Part shown: piece after piece, positions 5,396-7,536 of the stretch | Layout of the letters: each line of letters starts with the position of its first letter | Numbering within the stretch: position 1 is the stretch's first letter | From: Acidobacteriaceae bacterium | Lineage (GTDB): Bacteria > Acidobacteriota > Terriglobia > Terriglobales > Acidobacteriaceae | Length of the DNA: 7,536 nt | Assembly (NCBI GenBank): GCA_030042915.1 | Contig: JASHYS010000068.1 | Span: 1-7,536, forward strand | Direction: 5' to 3' | The notes under the pieces: model-generated | The model's database searches: none | Told to the model about the DNA's origin: nothing | The model's input: only the letters and a program-made list of their open reading frames with translations | Translations under genes and position numbers: made by a program

Positions 5396-5431
5396 AAAAA
5401 TGGCCCGGAGTTCGCGAGAGGACTCCGGGCC
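5396..5431 (-). terminator. Intrinsic terminator of the hydrolase gene
   Basis: GGCCCGGAGT (5402-5411) and ACTCCGGGCC (5422-5431) form a perfect 10-bp stem, extendable by two pairs including a G-U. Read on the minus strand, the stem is followed by A and then five T (plus-strand A5 at 5396-5400), the classical intrinsic form. It begins 17 bases beyond the hydrolase stop codon. On the plus strand the stem is followed by CGTTGTG, so it would be a poorer stop for rplT read-through. Confidence 0.88.
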
Positions 5432-5448
5432 GTTGTGCGTGCACCCGA

Positions 5449-6438
5449 TTACGACCCGCTCAAGAACCCATTCACCGCTTTCTGCCACATCGCCGGCTGG
5501 TCCACAAAATTCATGTGGCCGGAGTTGGGCAGGATCACGAGCGTCGAGCCGGCGATCTTCGTGTGCATCTCCTGGCTCAGCGAGGGGTCGCACTCGTCGT
5601 GGTCGCCAGCCATAATCAGCGTGGGCACGTGGATGGTGGGCAGCCGGTCGACCCACTCGACCGATTTGAGATTGCCGTCGATGATGAACTCGCCGTCGGA
5701 GCCCCACATTTCGCGATAGAGCTCCCAGTTGGTGGGTGCGTTGCCCGTTGCAGGATCGTAGTTCGCGTCGGGGCGCGCACCGTAAAGGAACGGAAAATAG
5801 CCCCAGCCCCACGCGAGGGTCTCGTACTCGGCCGGATAGCGGCCGTGCTCCCAGGGCGCGCCTTTGCCAAAGAGGCCCTCCTTCTCGAGCTCGTTCAGGC
5901 GTGCCAGCTTGTCGGCCGGCATGGCGGCCTTCTCGCGCGCCAGCACGTCGTTCATCTCGCGCGTTGACGCAAAGGTGCTGTTCAGGATCAGGTGATTCAG
6001 ATGCTCCTGGTACTTGAGCGCGTAAGCCTCGGCCAACACGCCGCCGCAACTGTGCCCCAGCAGATCGATCTTGCCCAGGCCCAGCGCCGCGCGCACTGCT
6101 TCCACGTCGTCGGCCATCTTTTCGATCGTGTACTGGCTCACATCCTGGAGCTGCTCCGACTGGCCCGAGCCGCGCTCGTCGATGAAGATGAGGCGATGAG
6201 TGCGCGCCAGCGGCAGAAGGTAGGGCAGAAAGTAAGTGTGGTCGGCGCCGGGACCGCCATGCAGCACCATCAGCGGCGGGCCTTTGCCGAACTCGACGTA
6301 GTAGATGAGCACGCCATGCGCATCAACGTAGCCGGACTGCTCGGGATAGAGAGCGGACATGGTTTGGGCGGGTAGAGCCGGTGGTGCGACGAACGCTGCG
6401 CCGAGGGCAAGCGCAAGTGCGAGACGAAGAGTTTTCAT
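5449..6438 (-). CDS. Secreted alpha/beta hydrolase, proline iminopeptidase type (peptidase family S33)
   Basis: With the ATG at 6438 the product has 329 residues and opens with a signal peptide (MKTLRLALALALGAAF, likely cut near PAQT). An ATG four codons upstream (6450) is equally possible; neither has a clear Shine-Dalgarno. Diagnostic parts in order are HGGPG (60-64, oxyanion hole), DERGSGQS (87-94), GHSCGG with nucleophile Ser130, the GDHDECD loop with probable acid Asp281, and SGHMNF with His308. HGGPG plus DERGxGxS is the hallmark of proline iminopeptidase-like S33 enzymes, which remove N-terminal residues, often proline, from small peptides; esterase-like members also exist. Export suggests a role on peptides or esters in the periplasm. 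The gene converges on rpmI-rplT, ends in a strong terminator, and is divergent from pheS with about 50 bases between starts. It interrupts the usual rplT-pheS neighbourhood. Confidence 0.9.
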   Translation of the reverse strand: MKTLRLALALALGAAFVAPPALPAQTMSALYPEQSGYVDAHGVLIYYVEFGKGPPLMVLHGGPGADHTYFLPYLLPLARTHRLIFIDERGSGQSEQLQDVSQYTIEKMADDVEAVRAALGLGKIDLLGHSCGGVLAEAYALKYQEHLNHLILNSTFASTREMNDVLAREKAAMPADKLARLNELEKEGLFGKGAPWEHGRYPAEYETLAWGWGYFPFLYGARPDANYDPATGNAPTNWELYREMWGSDGEFIIDGNLKSVEWVDRLPTIHVPTLIMAGDHDECDPSLSQEMHTKIAGSTLVILPNSGHMNFVDQPAMWQKAVNGFLSGS

Positions 6439-6493
6439 GGCAGAAAGCATACAGGAGCGGCGGAGGTGCAGTGGTTTATTCTGCTTTTATCTC
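6439..6493. promoter_or_regulatory. Very short divergent gap between hydrolase and pheS
   Basis: Only 55 bases (43 if the hydrolase starts at 6450) separate two divergent starts. The pheS side is AT-rich (TTTATTCTGCTTTTATCTC before the ATG) and shows no Shine-Dalgarno within the normal 5-10 base distance; GGAGG at 6462-6466 is too far away. No convincing -35/-10 pair was found, so the promoters must be degenerate or lie inside the opposite gene. Confidence 0.35.
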
Positions 6494-7536
6494 ATGACGA
6501 ACGAAACCATCCCTGATCTGGCGGCTTTTGACGAGGCCGCGCTCGAAAAGGCGTTTGCCGCGCTGGAGGCGCAGGCGCGCGACGATGCCGCCGGGATCGA
6601 TGCGGAAGCCTTCCGTCTGAAGTGGCTGGGGCGCAAGCAGGGTCTGCTCAACGAGGTTTCGGATCGCTGGCTCAAAGCGGCTCCGCCGCAAGCCAAGAAA
6701 GCCGTTGGCCAGCGCTTCAAAGGGCTCAAGGAACTCGTCGAATCGCTGCTCGAAGGCGCGGCCGGCGCGGGGCCAACCGACGCTGCTCTAAAAGCCGAGG
6801 CCATCGACATCACGCTGCCGGGCACGCGGCGGCTGACCGGCGCCGAACATCCCATCACGCGCACGATGAACGAAATTGTGGCCGTGTTTGCGGCGCTGGG
6901 CTACTCGGTGGGCGTGGGGCCCGAGGTGGAAACCGACTATTACAACTTCGAGAGCATGAATTTTCCGCCCAACCATCCCGCGCGCGACACGCAGGACACG
7001 CTGGTGGTGGCCGGCCAGGAACGCAAGCCGCTGCGCGACCGCTTGCTGTTGCGCACGCACACTTCGCCGGTGCAAATGCGGACCATGGAATTGCAGCCGC
7101 CGCCGGTGCGCATTGTCATTCCCGGCAAGGTGCATCGCAACGACGCGGCCGACGCCACGCACTCACCCATCTTTCATCAGGTCGAGGGGCTGTGCGTCGA
7201 CACCGGCATCACCTTCAGCGATTTGAAAGGTACGCTGGACCACGCAATGAAGGCCTTTTTCGGTTCGGCAGTCAAGACGCGGTTCTATCCGTCGTTTTTC
7301 CCGTTCACCGAGCCCAGCGCCGACGTGCAGATCAGTTGCATTTTCTGCGGCGGCAAGGGCTGCCGCAAGTGCAAGCAGTCGGGATGGATTGAGCTGCTGG
7401 GCTGCGGCATGGTCGACCCCGCGGTGTTCGCTTTTGCGGCGCTGAAGCAGCCTGCCTACGATCCTAAAAAGATCTCCGGCTTCGCCTTCGGCATGGGCGT
7501 GGAGCGCATCGCCATGATGAAGTACGGCATCAGCGA
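6494..7536 (+). CDS. pheS: Phenylalanyl-tRNA synthetase alpha subunit (3' end outside window)
   Basis: The frame is open from the ATG at 6494 to the window edge: 347 codons plus two bases, lacking probably only a short C-terminal tail. PheS pairs with PheT in an alpha2beta2 class II synthetase charging tRNA-Phe; the alpha subunit holds the catalytic site. Residues 1-105 are the coiled-coil tRNA-binding arm. The catalytic core shows RTHTSPVQMRTM (187-198), HRNDAADATHSPIFHQVEG (214-232, motif 2), PSFFPFTEPSADV (266-278) and the motif 3 stretch GFAFGMGVERIAMMKYGI (329-346). Between core strands there is a four-Cys insert, Cys282-x2-Cys285-x4-Cys290-x2-Cys293, a likely zinc knuckle known in many bacterial PheS proteins but absent from E. 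coli. No in-frame alternative start is seen upstream. pheT would be expected just beyond the window. Confidence 0.97.
   Translation, partial: MTNETIPDLAAFDEAALEKAFAALEAQARDDAAGIDAEAFRLKWLGRKQGLLNEVSDRWLKAAPPQAKKAVGQRFKGLKELVESLLEGAAGAGPTDAALKAEAIDITLPGTRRLTGAEHPITRTMNEIVAVFAALGYSVGVGPEVETDYYNFESMNFPPNHPARDTQDTLVVAGQERKPLRDRLLLRTHTSPVQMRTMELQPPPVRIVIPGKVHRNDAADATHSPIFHQVEGLCVDTGITFSDLKGTLDHAMKAFFGSAVKTRFYPSFFPFTEPSADVQISCIFCGGKGCRKCKQSGWIELLGCGMVDPAVFAFAALKQPAYDPKKISGFAFGMGVERIAMMKYGIS

Noticed and set aside
5402..5431. Intrinsic terminator for rplT on the plus strand
   Set aside because: On the plus strand the stem is followed by CGTTGTG, not a T-run; the T-run exists only in the minus-strand direction.
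6622..7392. 256-residue plus-strand frame inside pheS
   Set aside because: It is a shifted-frame shadow rich in Ala/Arg/His; the pheS frame shows all synthetase motifs.

Overview
The window looks like chromosomal DNA of an acidobacterium, probably of the Acidobacteriaceae/Terriglobia type. This is inferred from three things: the high G+C of most genes, a TonB-dependent Oar-like receptor C-terminus of the kind that is very abundant in that phylum, and several secreted single-domain enzymes set beside housekeeping translation genes. No database search was possible, so the taxonomic call is an inference.

Layout. (1) 1-204: the last 67 codons of a TonB-dependent outer-membrane receptor. (2) 205-866: a long gene-poor stretch with a direct repeat, a C-rich/G-rich tract and one copy of a 16-nt repeat. 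(3) 867-1301: an AT-richer DUF1801 gene, followed by a second copy of the 16-nt repeat inside an inverted repeat (1302-1503). (4) 1504-3222 (minus): a secreted phosphodiesterase/alkaline-phosphatase-superfamily enzyme, divergent from (5) 3403-4338 (plus): a secreted protein with two VOC (glyoxalase/extradiol dioxygenase fold) domains. (6) 4515-5252: rpmI-rplT (ribosomal proteins L35 and L20), bracketed on both sides by copies of a palindromic GTTAGC-type repeat. (7) 5449-6438 (minus): a secreted proline-iminopeptidase-type alpha/beta hydrolase ending in a clear intrinsic terminator. (8) 6494-end (plus): pheS, nearly complete and running off the window edge.

How the genes relate. rpmI-rplT and pheS are the remains of the common infC-rpmI-rplT-pheS-pheT neighbourhood. 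Here that neighbourhood is broken: infC is not upstream and a convergent hydrolase gene sits between rplT and pheS. The receptor, phosphodiesterase, VOC protein and hydrolase all carry export signals or are envelope proteins, so they act in the envelope or periplasm. Nothing shows that they form one pathway.

No unmistakable new multi-gene system is present. The observations most worth following are the palindromic repeats bracketing rpmI-rplT, the structured 171-nt gap between rpmI and rplT, the AT-rich DUF1801 gene lying between two identical 16-mers, and the non-canonical metal-site motif of the phosphodiesterase.
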